From positions 36,753,408 to 36,817,407 of the forward strand of contig CM031879.1 of the NCBI GenBank assembly GCA_018697195.1: a DNA stretch of 64,000 nt, in the 5' to 3' direction. Of the stretch, positions 28,037-38,372 are shown piece by piece. The notes beneath the pieces were generated by a model. The model did no database searches. It was given only the letters and a program-made list of their open reading frames with translations, and was not told where the DNA came from. How positions within the stretch are numbered: position 1 is the stretch's first letter; the number at the start of each line of letters is the position of its first letter. A program made the translations under genes and the position numbers. The stretch is from Certhia americana (taxonomy: Eukaryota; Chordata; Aves; Passeriformes; Certhiidae).

Positions 28037-29206
28037 TTAATTTTGATTTAATTATGATATACAATTTTTTTTCTGATTTAACTGACATTCATTGACAAAA
28101 TGCTATAACAGAAAACAGAACTAGTGTTTTTAGCTTATGACTCTGCATGTTTTGCTTCATAGTATTTAGCATTCATAAGAGCATACAGAGAAAGTCTCTT
28201 AGTCTGGGTTAGCTGGTGTGTTATTTCATACCACCCAAATTATGTACTACTTGGGTTTTTTTGTTGTTTTGTGAGGCAGTTGGGGAAATACAGATATCTC
28301 GGGCTTGAGCCAAATTTATGGATATTAATTGGAATCTTTCCATCAACATTGTTCTGCTTTTGATTGTGAACTGCTCCCATGTTGTTGCAGAGAAATAGTT
28401 AAGACCATGTGCTTATAAAATATTTATGGAGCTGTATTGTATACATATTCTGTGTCAACATCAACATGATTTTATATTAGGCTAGGGACTTGAGAACAAG
28501 GACAAAAGGGATGGGCAGGCAGGGAATGCCACTTCATTCACTGCTGCATCAATCAAATTGCTGCAAAATATTCACCAAATTGAGCAATACCAGCCACCTA
28601 TTTTGTTAAAATGTTTCTCATCATACATCAATATTGGAGAATGGCTTTTGTATTCCAGACTACATTTGTGGGCAAACCCCTGTTTAATGATAGGAATGGT
28701 GAGGATGATTTCAAAAAGTTCATTCTGCCTGCAGTCAGGTCTGCGCCTGCAGTTCTTCATGACTGTGGACTCATAGAACTGAAGGACAAAAAGCCAATTC
28801 TCCTCTTGATTTAGGGATTTGAATACTCTTAGCAACATCCATGAAAACAATCATGTAAGACAAGAAAGGTTGTGATTCATCATATTGCATGCAGTCAGGT
28901 GCTCTTATGCCCCTTCAGTTTTGATGTGTGTTATTCCTATACTGATGTTTAAATTTCTCAGGAAAAGCTCAAAAGCCAAATGTCTTTTGAATCTGAGAGC
29001 AATTGTACACTCAGAGCAATAATGAATACTTGTTATTTTTCAAGCCCTTTCTCCATCTCTTTTCTGAAATTATTCAGATCAGTGATCTTTATGATGCAGC
29101 AGAAAATCAGAACAATGTTTTCAAAACCTGAATAAACATTGCAGCTAGCCTTCCTTCATATCTTCTCATCTTCATCCCACTAGCCCAAAATTCTTTGCTG
29201 TGTGAC

Positions 29207-30407
29207 TGTAGAAGGGTTACCCTGGCCGAGTGGCAGGTTCCCATCAAAGCTTCTCTATCCCTCCTCTACTCAGCAAGACGGTGGAGGGAAAATACAACCA
29301 AAGGCTCCTAGATCAAGACAGGGACACATCAGTCACCCATTGCTGTCACAGTCAAAACAGACTTGAATTAGGGAAATTGGCTTAATTTATTACTGATCAA
29401 AGCAGAGTAGGATATTGAGAAATGAAACCAAATTTTGAAATAGTTTCCCTCCCCCCACACTTTTTCCAGGACTTAAGTTCAAGGCCTTATTGTATTTCCT
29501 CAGCAGTGCAGGGAAATGGGGAATTGTGGTTGCAGTCAGTCTATCACACACTGTCGCTGCCCTCCCTCCTCCTCAGGGAGAGGAATCCTCACACACTTTT
29601 TCTGCTCCAGTGTGGGGTCCCTCCCACAGGAGACAGTACTTCACAAACTTCTCTAATTTGAGTCCTCATGGGCTACAGCTCTTCACAAACTGCTCCAGCC
29701 TGGTCCCTTTCACAGGGTGCAGTCCTTCAGGAGGACACAGCTCCAGAGTGGGTCCTCCATGGGGTCACCAGTCCTGCCAGCAAACCTGCTCAGAGCGAGC
29801 TCCTCTCTCCATGGGGCCACAGCTCCTGCCAGGACCCTGCTCCAGCACAGGTTTCCCAAGGGGTCACAGCCCCCTTCGGGCTCTCCATGCTCCAGTGTGG
29901 GGTCCTCCAGAGGCTGCAGGGGAATCTCTGTTCCTCCATGGACCTCCATGGACAGGAGGGTCACACCCTGCCTTACCATGGGCTGCACCACAGGCTGCAG
30001 GGAAATCTCTGCTCCATCATGAATCTTCATGGACTGCACATGGAGGCACATCCTGCCTCACCCTGTTCTGCACCACAGGCTGCAGGGGATTCTCTGCTCA
30101 GGTACCTGGAGCACCTCCTGCCCCTCCTTCTGCCCTGACTGCAGTGCCAGCACCGCAGTTCCTCTCACATGTTCTTACTCCTCTTTCCTGGTAGCTGTTG
30201 TCCAGCAGTGTTTTCCCTTCTTAAATCTGTTATCCCAGAGGTGCTGCCACCACTGCTGATGGTTCAGCCTCGATCAGCAGCGAGTCCACCCAGGAGCTGT
30301 CTGGAATTTGCTCTGTGGGACTTTGGGGAGGCATCTGACAGCTTCTCAAAGATGCCAGCCAGTAGCCCCCACACTACTAACACCTGGCCATGCACACTCC
30401 CAATACA
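29207..30407 (-). mobile_element. ERV LTR, about 1.2 kb, antisense to SYT1
   Basis: On the minus strand the element runs from about 30407 (TGTATTGGGAGTG, followed by 'catggccagg') to about 29207, where it ends like the LTR at 57947. Its middle is GC-rich and built of repeated 'ggaggaccccacactggagc' and 'ctgcagcc' modules; the last 300 bp hold an AATAAA polyadenylation signal (minus strand, 29386-29391). It shares a perfect 52-bp match (29682-29733) with the LTR at 57534-57585 in opposite orientation. No internal retroviral genes are present, so it is best read as a solo LTR. Flanking duplications could not be found, so both edges are good to perhaps 10 bp. The modular, stop-poor sequence creates overlapping open frames, including one of 234 codons, which are not genes. 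It ends 0.8 kb before the SYT1 exon. Confidence 0.85.
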
Positions 30408-30438
30408 CTCAAATAAAATAATATACACTCAAATAAAG
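30403..30438. repeat. 18-bp near-exact direct repeat at the LTR edge
   Basis: 'atacactcaaataaa' occurs at 30403-30417 and 30423-30437. It sits on the right edge of the 29.2-30.4 kb LTR and may be a local duplication of flank plus LTR terminus, which would explain why no clean target duplication is visible. Confidence 0.6.
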
Positions 30439-31184
30439 GTTTTCCAAAATGCCCATTAAACAAAATTAAATTTAAAATATGCTGATGCAGGATTATGCTT
30501 GCCTCATAGATATTTCAAAATGGCTGCATTTAAACTCCCTACAGATGTTGTATTTTCATGAATACAATAAGACATCTGAATAATTTAAGAGAATATTGTC
30601 AGTAGCAAGTGTCACACAAAATAACTGGATGAAAAATTGTCTTCACTTAGTGAAAATAAAAATGCATGCAAATCAATTTCTATTTAATACACAGCTTTAA
30701 ATAGGAAACAATAGGTTATTACTTTGACAGGAAATCACAAAGTTTTTTTATTATGTCCTTATCACCTCATTTATTTCATATGTAGAAAGTCTGTCCATGA
30801 TCCACACCTCTGTAATTCTCACAAAAAAACAATTATGTAAATACACTTAAATTTGCACATAGGGAACATTTATTACCCAATTTGCTTATACTTTCAAACT
30901 GAAGAGCAAAAGTAAATCTGTATGAGATTTTTACAGGAATTTTGAGGTTTCAAGTTTAGCACTTCTAAAATGCAAACGATTGGAAAAGTGCTCTAAGCAA
31001 TAGAATTATTTTGGCTGAAATTAACCCTGCAAAATATTTTTCCCTCTTGTCTAGTAAATATTTTATGAAGAACCTGAAACTATATGCAAATGCAGTCATA
31101 TTTACCCAGTAAGCATGAGAACCAAGTGATATTCTGCATATTTATTCATTTATTGATGAGAGATACATTTCAATTATATTACCT

Positions 31185-31223
31185 TTTGGTTTCTTGTTGT
31201 GTGTTTCTTTTTTATTCCAACAG
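31185..31223 (+). other. SYT1: Splice acceptor of the SYT1 start-codon exon
   Basis: A pyrimidine-rich stretch (31189-31218, dominated by T) runs into 'ttccaacag', with the AG at 31222-31223. It directly precedes sequence homologous to the SYT1 exon, which sets the exon start at 31224. No competing AG lies between the tract and the junction. Confidence 0.88.
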
Positions 31224-31240
31224 CTTACCCAGGAGTTAAA
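31224..31240 (+). other. SYT1: 5' UTR part of the SYT1 start-codon exon
   Basis: Seventeen bases separate the splice acceptor from the ATG and contain no upstream ATG. The SYT1 frame is open back through them, so the coding start rests on homology to the known SYT1 N-terminus and on the strong initiation context. The rest of the 5' UTR must come from one or more upstream non-coding exons outside this window, as in other vertebrate SYT1 genes. Confidence 0.85.
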
Positions 31241-31412
31241 ATGGTGAGTGAAAGTCATCATGAGGCCCTGGCAGCACCGCCAGCCACCACAGTAGCAGCA
31301 GCCCCTCCAAGTAATGTCACCGAGCCAGCCAGTCCGGGAGGAGGGGGAGGAAAAGAAGATGCATTTTCTAAGCTAAAAGAGAAGTTCATGAATGAACTGA
31401 ACAAAATTCCAC
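31241..31412 (+). CDS. SYT1: Synaptotagmin-1, first coding exon (residues 1-57, partial gene)
   Basis: This exon encodes the N-terminus of synaptotagmin-1, the synaptic-vesicle calcium sensor that triggers fast neurotransmitter release through its C2A and C2B domains. Only the vesicle-luminal segment is here; the transmembrane helix, linker and C2 domains lie in later exons outside the window. The translation starts [14 protein letters not shown] and ends [12 protein letters not shown], which matches SYT1 and no other synaptotagmin I know. Residues 25-27 are NVT, the equivalent of the conserved luminal N-glycosylation sequon. Residues 33-37 are five glycines, where mammals have a shorter Gly-Glu-Gly stretch; as I remember it, chicken SYT1 also has the longer run. 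The ATG at 31241 has A at -3 and G at +4, a strong context. The last base (31412) is the first base of codon 58 (phase 1), expected to complete Leu. GC content is well above the flanking intron. Identity is very secure; the gene is incomplete only because the window ends. Confidence 0.97.
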
Positions 31413-31418
31413 GTAAGT
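31413..31418 (+). other. SYT1: Splice donor after SYT1 codon 57
   Basis: The sequence at the junction is 'ccac|gtaagt', a full-consensus intron 5' end. It interrupts codon 58 after its first base, just before the transmembrane segment of SYT1. If translation were read through the donor it would stop two codons later (31418-31420 taa). Confidence 0.93.
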
Positions 31419-32786
31419 AAAACTTGATTGATGAAAAGGTTTCTGTTGGCAGACTAGATTTAATTTGACGTTTTCTTCTTTGACATTTCTTTAGACAGCA
31501 TACTAAATGTTTTCTAATCGAAGCTGGAAAAAAATCACAAGATTAAACTGGTTTTGTAAGTTCCTCAAAGTTAACTGATGTAGATAAAAATAGAGTCCAA
31601 CTCAAATTTAGTTTATATCTATTCTTGATATGCCATAGATTACTTTGGTAATTTTTACTGCTGAATTACTGATGAATCATTAAAACTGAAGCTAGAGAAC
31701 TTCACTGTGGCTGTGGGACCAAGAAGTAAAATGTTTCCTGTCAGTAACACTCAAGGTTTCATGTTTATGACAAATATGTGTGGCCATATTGCCTTAAAGC
31801 AATGTTTGGCCAGAACTCACCCATATTGAGAAAACAAGGAAACTTTGGATCTTTGGAGATCAGAAAATGTAGAAAGAAATGTGAAAATTGAGTTTTAACA
31901 AGAAAATAGCTAATACATCTGTAATGTATGAAAATGGCTGTGCTTTTCCCACTAGTTATTCCAGTAGATCAGCCACTGAATGTTGTTTGCCCAAGTTCAT
32001 GTACCTGTGCCAAAAACTTAAAAGTATAAATGTATATTCCTGTGAAGTTAATAGAACTAAAATCATCAGGTTTCTTTTGGTCATTGGTGCTAGAAAGTAT
32101 TGACTCAAAGCTGAGGCCTCAATTTGTTCACATCTTAAAAAAAAAAAATACAAGCATTAACTTTGTGCTGTTGTTTATGATAATACTGGAGTTCTTGAAT
32201 CTGTCTGGTATGTTTGACTATACGTAAAGTGTAATCAAATATAGGACTAATTCAATATTGTCAATGGCATTTTGTATAAAACAGAAAAAATCCTTTTTGT
32301 TACTGTCAGAAGAATTACCTAATGCTACCAGCATATCGTTTTGGCACTTCCATAGACAAGAAGGTGAAGGCTCTGTGTGTGTGTTTTAGTAGCAAGCATT
32401 AGAGAGTCATTCAATCTTTAATAACTTCTTCTTTTCAAAAAAAGTAAAAGAAAATATTTCCAGGGAAGTATTTTAACATATGTAAGAACTTTAATTTTTA
32501 GAAGGCTATCCTTTGTGTAAAGAAATGCTCTGTGACTGATAAAGTCAGATAACAAATTAGAATACTAATTGATTTCTTTTATCTCTAAATGGATCTTGGC
32601 AATGTGGCAGATGCAGTTTTTGCAAAATTGATAGCAAACAACTATTCTGTCACTCAAAATTCCCACTTGCAAGACTTAAGGTGTTCTAGGGGTAAGAAGT
32701 TCGTGTGCCATTATTTTGGTGATCTGTGCAGTCCAGTGCAGACTGTACTGAAATGAAATTGTCTGATGATGCCATGGGAAGACAAA

Positions 32787-32865
32787 ACTAAAGAACAAAA
32801 ATAGAAAAATGCAAGAAGAAAAAGAAAAAAGAAGAAAAATGAAAAGACAAAACGTTAAGGGGAAA
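32787..32865. repeat. A/G-rich purine tract
   Basis: About 80 bases consisting mostly of 'gaaaaa' and 'aagaag' motifs with few pyrimidines. Low-complexity sequence 1.4 kb downstream of the SYT1 exon. Confidence 0.7.
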
Positions 32866-34589
32866 ACAGAATTTGAGACGTTTGTCTTGTAATTTTTGTT
32901 TCACCATGCTATGTAAATAACATAGATGTGACTTTCATGTAAATATCCTCTTATTTTTCACCTTTGATTTTAACTTCACTAAGACATGAATGGCTTCCAG
33001 TGTGAGGAACTCTGTAATTGGTAGGTGTAGGAAAAGGTTTGTAGATAGAAACTTGGAATGCCCTGCTTCATACTTTTTGAAAATGACAACAAAAACATGA
33101 AGTCAAATACAGAGAATCTTTTCAAGTTGAACTGACTACAACTTCTATTACCTCTTCATGAAAGAAATAACCCCTACTATTACATAATGAAATTTCTTAC
33201 TTAGAAAAGTATATTGGATTATCAGACAAATCTTATTTCTTATGAAATACATCGTATTATTTTATAAAATATGGTGCCTTATGCTGATAGTGACACCAGA
33301 ACATATTGCCTCCATCTTTGAAATCTGGTTTCTTATCCAAGATCATGCAGTAATGTTGTCTTGGAGAAATGAACCTAAAGTAGTCACAAATCCCATGCCA
33401 ATTGTCTGCTCTTATGACAGAGGCTGCAGATGTGATTGGATCTTCCCAGGATCTCTATCAAATATTGGGGCTGTTTAGTATTGTGTTCTGCTATGTGGGG
33501 AAGGGGAGGGTTTGCCATTCCAAGATGAAAGCTGAATGCTCATTATACTAGGGATTTGTGTGAGGGTGTTTTTGAAATACTAAATATGACCTAGTGCCAT
33601 TGACATGTTTGAGCATTTTATATTCCGAATAACTTTCTTTTGGCCAGTTTCCTCAATAATAAATCTTACAAGAATGCCCTGCATTACACAAGTCTGTATG
33701 GATTTTTCATTTATAAGCTAACATAAACACAAAACAAGTAAGTTTAATTAGGCTGTCTACAAAATATTGGGAAACAGGAGGGCAGAGGAGACCTCATTTT
33801 CCTGTTGGAAGATCATAGCATTTTCTCATGAGTTGTTCAGTGTATGCCAGTGGGGAGTTGTCAGCATGGTGTTTTCAGCCTATTACGAAAAAAGTTTAAT
33901 TGTGATAGAAAAGTTCTCAGGACTTACCTCTTACAGCTGGCTGCATGTTTTTTTAGAATCTCTCTTAAAACAAAGCAGAATGTGAATTAGTACAAACCAA
34001 ATTGTATACTGCCTTTTTGGGACTTTCTTGCTGTGTGAGAGAGCAGAAATAAGGTGCATGGGCCCCATTGGGACAGTACAAATGCTTGGAAGTCTAAGAA
34101 CATTCCCAAAACCATGGACCAGGTTTTCCCTCTGGTACATTCAAACTGAAGATTTGAGTCTTGCAAATGGCAGTGGAATCTCGTAGTGAGTTGTCTAATC
34201 TTTTCAGATGAGGTACAAGCCTCTCTTTTAGTTCGTGTGCTTTATCATTTTTACTTCCATTTTTACTTCTCGTGTTCATCCCCACATGTCAGCAAAAACT
34301 TTGAAATCTCAGTGCTTATTATGAGAGGACCTTTTTTTCAGTGCTCTGTTGTTTATGTGTGAGATAAATAATTAAATGTTTTAGTTGCCTCTGCCTAAGA
34401 TATCTGCAGATGGGAAATAAGCCGTCATGATTTAGTGGATGTATATATAATAGGATAGAGTATTGTGAAAAACTTAACCTGCAATCAACTTGGTTTGAGT
34501 GCTAAAATGGCCAAGCCATAGTAGGGCCTAATTTATGTAATCTTCTCTTTCTGTTTTATCTTAGAAATTATATAGGATCAAGTCTTGCT

Positions 34590-34595
<6 letters not shown>

Positions 34596-34620
<25 letters not shown>
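34596..34620. repeat. A25 homopolymer
   Basis: Twenty-five consecutive A residues. The sequence before it has no SINE or processed-transcript features I recognise, so it is more likely a simple expansion than a retroposon tail. Confidence 0.95.
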
Positions 34621-34929
34621 GAAATTACAACATTCTAATCAGGGAATACATGATAACAAAAATAAGGGTATATCAGACTACATCCAGCTGAATAAATACT
34701 GCTCCTTCCATGTAGCTTATAATAGAAGATTCATTTTTTTAAAAATACTATGTTTTGTAGAACACACAGATGTCAGAAGTTAAGTAGTCTAGACATACCA
34801 GCTAACTAAAAATACCAGGATTCCCCTTAAAAGTTCACTTTGCAAAACTACAGGATACAAATCAATTTAAATTAATGCAGTTGAAATTTTACATGTGTTT
34901 TCTTCTGTGATGTATGCACAAGACAGGTC

Positions 34930-34945
34930 TTTTTTTTTTTTTTTT
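34930..34945. repeat. T16 homopolymer
   Basis: Sixteen consecutive T residues, a simple repeat. Confidence 0.9.
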
Positions 34946-35351
34946 AAGGATTAATTTAATAGAAGGAAGAAATAAAAGCTTCAAGAAAAAGAAAGGATCT
35001 ATTCGTATCAGTATACATTAATTCCAAGAGCGGTGATGCAGTACATAAACCAGGTTAAAATTTTCATTGGTACAAGCAGAAAATCTGGAGTTTTTTCTTG
35101 ATTTGTGTCTCTTTAAAATAGAACCTACACCACATTTTGTGACAGGAGAACATAGCCTTCCAAAAGCACACAAATCATTCAGAATGGCAATGTCCTAACA
35201 TACATTTCACTCTGGATAAAGCAAGTGGGATAATTTTATTACAATGAGTCATACAATTAAAGTGCAAGAACCCAGTAAGTTACTGAGGCATAACTGTGAG
35301 GAATTTTTTTCTCCGTTATGTAAATCCCTGCATTTTGGTTGTGAGTGGCTG

Positions 35352-35359
35352 ATTTGCAT
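35352..35359 (+). promoter_or_regulatory. Octamer (POU-factor) motif ATTTGCAT
   Basis: An exact ATTTGCAT octamer, the classic binding site for POU-domain factors, four bases before a 12-bp-stem inverted repeat (35363-35396). The motif alone occurs often by chance; the adjacency is the reason for listing it. Confidence 0.35.
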
Positions 35360-35362
35360 AAT

Positions 35363-35396
35363 CACAGTACAGTTGTTTTTCCATAACTGTACTGTG
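35363..35396. repeat. Inverted repeat, 12-bp perfect arms, 10-base loop
   Basis: Left arm CACAGTACAGTT (35363-35374), loop 35375-35384, right arm AACTGTACTGTG (35385-35396). The arms are perfectly complementary. It is too short for a typical microRNA precursor. Confidence 0.9.
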
Positions 35397-38024
35397 TATA
35401 AATGTCACTCTAACTTAATTGGTTCTTATACTTTCAATGCCTATTTATCTTTAATCTGCAGAATTTTTAATCTGTTTACCAGAAGGTGAAAAAAGGCACA
35501 TCTCTGCTTTTACATTTTGCATTTTAAATATAGTAAATCCAACAACTGAAAAAAGGGGGGGAAACAGAGCGGATAAAACAGGACTTACTCTTCTGAAAAC
35601 AAAATGAATTAAAAGATTTTATAAGATACATCAGTTCTTTCCTTCTTCCTTCTCAGTGCTCTTACATCTGGATCCTTGTCTAGAGGCTAGGAAAATATCT
35701 GCCATACAGTTACAGTGTGTTGTAACAAGACTGTGTAAATGACAGAAACAGCTTTTGGGTAGAGACTTTAAATGTTACGATATGATACTAACCATACCCA
35801 AATAAAAATTGACATAAATTACCATTAGTTTGCTTAATAGTTTTAAAATCAAAGTGATGTTGATGTGTTTTCTAATGGCACATTCCTGTATGAACAGGGA
35901 GACCTCATTCTGCCAGTAAACAAGACAGCAAAAATCCAATAAAATTCCAGCATACATCTGATTGGATAATGATGTGCTGTAAATGTTCATGGTAAAATCT
36001 GGAACAGTTATAATAGCTGATTGCATTGAATCCAGGATAGTGTTATTACCTCTGTAGTAGAAAGATACTCCATATTTCCAATGCTCTTTGCTGTCTTACA
36101 TTGTAATTATATAAAAAGTTACATTTCTATACAAACCATATTCTGAAATGTTTGGCTGGCTTGCCCCACTCCATTTGGCCTCAGTAGCTGTAGTTCAAAA
36201 GCCCTGAATTTGATTCATCTTGTAGAACTGACTGATAATCCCCCAAACCAGAAGCTCAAATCTCTGTGATAATTCAGGCTGAAACCTGATGTTCTGTGCA
36301 GACTTGTCTCACATTCTGTTTGCAGAGAAAGTTTTATTTCCCTCTCCTTGGACCAGTGAATAACTGTCAGAATAAAATGGGACTGGAGGCTGTAGAAAGA
36401 ACTTTAACAAAAAATGTGAAAATAACTGTTAAGACTTGGGTCTGGTTAATTCTAAATAATGTCTTAGTAAGCTGACTACAAAGCTGTAGATACATTTAGG
36501 TAATGTAGCAAATAAAGTAATTCTGGATTTATATATTTAACAATTTAAGTAAAAATTTCAGAATTCAGCAGTCATCTTGGACACATCTTATAATTTCTTT
36601 CTCCCTGCTGATATCTGCTATTTTTCCCATCTGCCTTCCTTTATTCACCAGCTGAGGTGTATTAAGAGTGTTTATTGCCCTCTATAAATGACAGCAAAAT
36701 TAATTTCTTAATTTTTCATTCATATGTGGCATCAAGATTATTAAGGACTTATTACCAGATTATGCCTCTTACTAGAAAACAGAGTATTTTGTTTGTAGCG
36801 TCTTTCTGGAACTTAATTTTTATAAGCTGACAGCTTGATCATTTGCAGAAAATTAATTCATTAGGCTTCTCGTAATGGTTCCCGGAGACAGGTGTCACTG
36901 GTACAGGGAGGAAAGGGTACATTATTTTCTAAGTTCATAAAAAAGATATAAAATGCTGATAATAGAATGCTTTCAGATTTAGAAACTGGATTAATAGTGT
37001 AGGCATACTATAAAATCAGAATAAAGTTTGCAGCAATAGCTATGATTTATATTTTCACAGCACATGCCAGTGTTAGTCACTGCCTAATAGGTTAGCCAGA
37101 AAAAAGTTGAGTTTTCTGCTTCAGAGTTCATTTTGAGTAGTAGCTGGCTGCCTGTAGAAATGAGGACTATGTGTGCATGTTTATCTGTGTACGTACATAG
37201 ATTTGTCGAAACAATAAGCAGAGTTCTCAGCTTAGGAACAGTCGGACATTGGCAAACTCCATTTAGGTATCTTGGCAAAGAATGTTTGTATGGAGAGATT
37301 CAGAGAAGATAAAGAAGCTTCTTGATGTTCAGGAAAGTCTGAAGAACAGTGCTGGAGGAAGTGAGATGGCATGAATTCAAGTCTTCTTGTCTCCCTTCCT
37401 GTCATAAAACCATTGACAGCTACTCGTGCCAAGCAAATACGTACAGCTTTACACTGCAGAAGAAACAGGGAAATCAGAAATAAGGATTTATTTTGGAACA
37501 CAGAAGTACAAGACAGAGAGATTACAGTACAATACTAGATGGGGGGAAAAAACCCCATGATTTCTGAATATAGCAATTTAAATGCAAATATCAGATTTCT
37601 TTGTTTTCTCCCTGAACCCTCCCAGTCCCAGAGTGTAGATGAGAACTTCATCTCTCTTTTTTTTTAATGTTAAATAAAATTTCTAGATCTCCTGCTGATA
37701 GGGAAAAGCTTGAAAATACTGTCCACACATATCCAGAAGACACAAATATTGTGAGAAAAAAGCAATTCAACTCGGTTATTTTATAAACTCATAATATGAA
37801 AATGCTGTGATTATTTCTAGGGGTCCAGCATATTCTGATTGCTTTAAATGAAGAATCCTGAAAATACAGCTTTTAAATCCCAAATATCTAAATAGATACT
37901 GAGGGATGGAAGAATGAAAATTAAAAACTCATGAAGCAGATGAAAATCCTTGTCTGGAAATAGTCTGAGATCCCACTGAGTTATACTTCATCAACATTTT
38001 AATGATTGATTCTGTCATGCAGAA

Positions 38025-38027
38025 TTT

Positions 38028-38050
<23 letters not shown>
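38025..38050. repeat. T26 homopolymer
   Basis: Twenty-six consecutive T residues, about 245 bp before an antisense CR1 fragment. No link between the two is evident. Confidence 0.95.
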
Positions 38051-38058
<8 letters not shown>

Positions 38059-38295
38059 GGAGTTTACAATCCATGAGTTATTTTCATATGCCTTTTGATA
38101 GGCTCCCCTTAACATGTCCATTTCTTAAACTTTAGGGTTCATGACAGCTGCCAGTTTGATCCTCATACAGGACTGAGCGAGGAACCTCAGGCTGTTGGAA
38201 GTACAAACTGCTCTAATGTGACCTAGAAGTGCTGCTGCTGCAGACAGTAGCTGGATCAAGCACTGGCAAGCACACATGCCTGCCAGGAGGTTACA

Positions 38296-38372
38296 TAAAA
38301 TCATTGAATGGTTTTAGTTGGAGGAGACCTTAAAAATCACGTAGTTGCAACGCCCCAATTGTGGGCAGGGAA
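38296..38372 (-). mobile_element. CR1 LINE 3'-end fragment, diverged
   Basis: The plus strand reads 'aaaatcattgaatggtttta', 'gttggaggagacct', 'taaaaatcac', 'gtagttgcaa', then 'gtgggcaggg'. This is the reverse complement of a CR1 3' end in the classic order: terminal octamers, 'ggttggaagggacc', 'ttaaagatcatctagt', 'ccaacccc', 'atgggcaggg'. The element lies on the minus strand with its 3' end at the left. Sequence to about 38650 is GC-richer and may be a decayed continuation, but I could not follow CR1 there. Confidence 0.75.

Larger units (their letters stand above)
11541..29206 (+). other. Upstream SYT1 intron, middle part; no gene seen
   Basis: AT-rich sequence without convincing coding potential. 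Identifiable items inside are an AT microsatellite (12141-12178), a 19-bp tandem duplication (14261-14298), relics of old SINE or CR1 elements (17289-17355, 19215-19262, 22800-22872) and an unclassified GC-richer block (about 20560-21440). Reading frames such as 15694-16077 on the minus strand and 27521-27889 on the plus strand show no domain or composition suggestive of protein. Confidence 0.6.

Noticed and set aside
29490..30194. 234-codon open frame on the plus strand
   Set aside because: It lies wholly inside the antisense LTR; its Pro/Ser/Gly-rich product is a by-product of repeated GC-rich modules, and the same modules recur in the LTR at 57 kb.
31199..31240. In-frame ATG upstream of the SYT1 start, at 31199
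   Set aside because: It lies in the polypyrimidine tract before the splice acceptor and is therefore intronic.
34560..34620. A25 tract as the tail of a processed pseudogene or SINE
   Set aside because: The upstream sequence shows no gene-like or SINE-like body and no flanking target duplication was found.
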